From NCBI GenBank assembly GCA_050084515.1, contig CM114273.1:4898001-4962000 (forward strand): DNA of 64,000 nt. The letters run 5' to 3'. This DNA comes from Blasia pusilla. Taxonomy: Eukaryota > Marchantiophyta > Marchantiopsida > Blasiales. The translations under genes and the position numbers were made by a program. Under the pieces are notes generated by a model. That model saw nothing but the letters and a program-made list of their open reading frames with translations. It was not told the origin of the DNA and did not search any database. This document shows, piece after piece, positions 62,091 to 64,000 of the stretch. Each line of letters begins with the position of its first letter. Within the stretch, counting starts at the first letter, position 1.

Positions 62091-62530
62091 GCAGAGAGAG
62101 AGGCACTACTCCATGCGGGATTCCCTCATTCGTGCCGATCTCTACATGACACGTGAGGCTGAGGTGGTTGTGGCGGACGTGGTAGTCACAGATCCCACGC
62201 TGGAGGAGGCGGTCACGAGCCCAAGTGGTGGCCCAAGGCGAATGCTACAAGGCGGCGGCGGCGGCGGCGGGCGAAGAAGACACATATCTCTGATCGACTA
62301 CACGAGGACACATCTTCATCCCCCTGGCCATAGAGATGTATGGGGCTATGGGGGAGAGGTTCGACTTCGTTCCTTACGGATCGCGCCCATCATCTCCACT
62401 CGAGAAATGGGTTGTCCTTAGCTATCTGCGATTCTCAGTATTGTAGGGCTGGTCTCCATAGCGTTGCGGCGTGCCAGGCTAATGGGATTTTGCGGCGGGC
62501 TCAGCTGGGGAGACGCCGGCGCTAGAGGCC
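62091..62530 (+). other. GC-richer frame with poly-Gly tract
   Basis: A plus-strand frame continues to 62,421, with a (GGC)n run (about 62,250-62,270) encoding glycines before an Arg cluster. Upstream of ~62,090 it looks non-coding. I do not recognise it; it could be an exon or a piece of retroelement gag. Confidence 0.2.
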
Positions 62531-64000
62531 CACTTAGTAGTAGTCATAGCTCTCTTGTTGTTGCTGATATTGTCTCTGCTGTTGGTGAGTTTCGTCGTTA
62601 GGGGGAATGCCCCTTCTTCCTTTTTCGGTCGTGTTGTGGCCTTCAGGTTTTGACTCTTTGAGTCCCCCTCTTTTGTACTTCCGATGGGTTTTCCATCACT
62701 CGTTTTTATCGAAGTGCATCTTTGTTTCCCTTCAATGAAAGTGTGTAGAGGTAGTTCTTTCCATATGGTTGTATGCAAATCATGTGGTCCATCGACACAC
62801 CAATAGTTTACAATATGACCTAAAGCATGATTATATTATATTTTGTCCTTCTTGAAATGGGTGTGGAAGTGATATACTTTTTCCTCTCCCATGAGGAAAT
62901 CAGGAAACCTAAAGGCTCTCCATGTCAGGTGTCTCACACCATACAAGATAAGATTGTTCCTATTAAAGGGTTCTTGAGGAGGTTTGTGGATGGCATCATT
63001 GTTAAAGTTGAAGTTAAATGCAATGACTTTGACACTGTATGTGGCTTACTCCCTAAATTGGAGTTAACCCACATCACATTGAAATTTAAGAGTTCATGCA
63101 AAATACACAAGATCACAAGCATGTAGACTAAATTTGAAAATTCAACTCCTATTTGGATGGCTTCATTGAAATATCAAATATCATACAAAATATATCAAAA
63201 GAAAAGCATATGTTCCACATATATTGTTCCAAAGAGGATGTACCTTTTAAATTTGATAAGATCTTTGTCGTTGTATCCATACCGACATCAACTATATCCA
63301 AGAAAAATTTGACATCAATCCTTTTCATAAGCCACTAAATAATACTCCACGATAACAACATACAAAGCACATATATGGAAAGGAACCATTGGCTTTAATA
63401 AAATAAATGGAATTTAGCTTACATACATAAGATTGTTCCTTATGGTGGAATCAGTCCTCAAAGCGTGCTTCCACCACACAAGTGCCTCCAATTTCATGGT
63501 AGCCTACTCCGATATGTTTTAACCTCCCCCAGCGCATAAAGAACTACATTTTAGAGAAACTCCCCGATTGGCTTGGTTTGGAAATTGCAGCCTGATTTTC
63601 ATCATTTTGGTGCCAAACTAGGGTCCCTAATATCCAAAATGTGCGACTATGACCACAATGTTGCTTGCAAGTCAATCGTGATTAAGGAAAACCCAACCTT
63701 GTGACCCTAGGTCAGTTACGTCACGTCACGCCCCATCGACACTCTTGAACAAAATACGTCTCCATATTGTCATTATACAAGAGTCTAAGACGGATAGCAA
63801 ACCAATGACGATTGATTTTGAATCCCCACCCTGCACACATTGAGCAGCCCCAAGGCACCATTAAGACATGCCATCAGCCTCTTATGGCCTTCGGTCGACT
63901 CAACAAGGCCATTTGTGTCAGGCACATTGTGTACATCCTTACATGTTTGGACTCGAGATTGCACCTCCTCGTTGTGGGGTTTTGAGACTTGAGGGCCAAT
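62531..64000. other. Unassigned right end of the window
   Basis: AT-rich with short frames only (e.g. 62,827-63,126 plus), none recognised. No repeat shared with the rest of the window was noticed. Confidence 0.35.

Overview
This is nuclear DNA from a plant (streptophyte). Two things show it. First, there is a complete nuclear gene for a plastid-targeted UMP kinase, split into seven GT-AG exons whose phases all agree. Second, nearly everything else is transposable element: Ty3/gypsy, Ty1/copia, a RepHel Helitron and a non-LTR-type fragment, nested in one another. I cannot name the species. The only lineage hint is that gypsy elements carrying a DNA methyltransferase are, to my knowledge, reported from charophyte algae, which would fit an early-diverging streptophyte; that is weak evidence.

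Layout. 1-2,995: left-truncated gypsy copy (+) with protease, an intact-looking cytosine-5 DNA methyltransferase (DNMT) ORF and a cut-off reverse transcriptase (copy 1). 3.4-5.2 kb: opposed fragments of another gypsy family (gag -, integrase end +). 8,026-12,364: plastid UMP kinase gene (-) with a minisatellite in intron 1. About 12.6-18.64 kb: Helitron (-). 18.64-26.48 kb: copies 3 (-) and 4 (+) of the DNMT gypsy family in an inverted arrangement with facing LTR pieces. 26.6-30.9 and 31.2-34.3 kb: two copia elements (-). 34.6-35.0 and 59.25-59.7 kb: two copies of a dimeric dispersed repeat. 36.8-40.8 kb: an unidentified multi-exon gene (-). 42,212-52,806: a nearly full-length DNMT gypsy element (copy 2, -), inserted with a TACAT duplication into a reverse-transcriptase-like ORF and itself interrupted by a solo LTR. 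53.35-64 kb: AT-rich DNA in which I recognise no gene.

The most interesting system is the gypsy family present in four copies. Its combined order is gag - aspartic protease - DNMT - reverse transcriptase/RNase H - integrase - PHD finger. The DNMT lies between protease and reverse transcriptase and keeps motifs I, IV, VI, VIII, IX and X in the usual, non-permuted order. The PHD finger is a C-terminal extension of the integrase, the place where chromoviruses carry a chromodomain. An enzyme that writes DNA methylation and a reader of histone tails in one retroelement suggests self-methylation and chromatin-guided integration; this is inference. The family also has odd ends: the last ~120 bp of the LTR is repeated just upstream of the 3' LTR across a 2-bp spacer, and a 70-bp palindrome precedes gag.

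The host genes stand apart. UMP kinase makes UDP in the plastid. The second gene is unknown: a predicted N-terminal membrane anchor, at least six phase-consistent exons and a His/Glu-rich segment.
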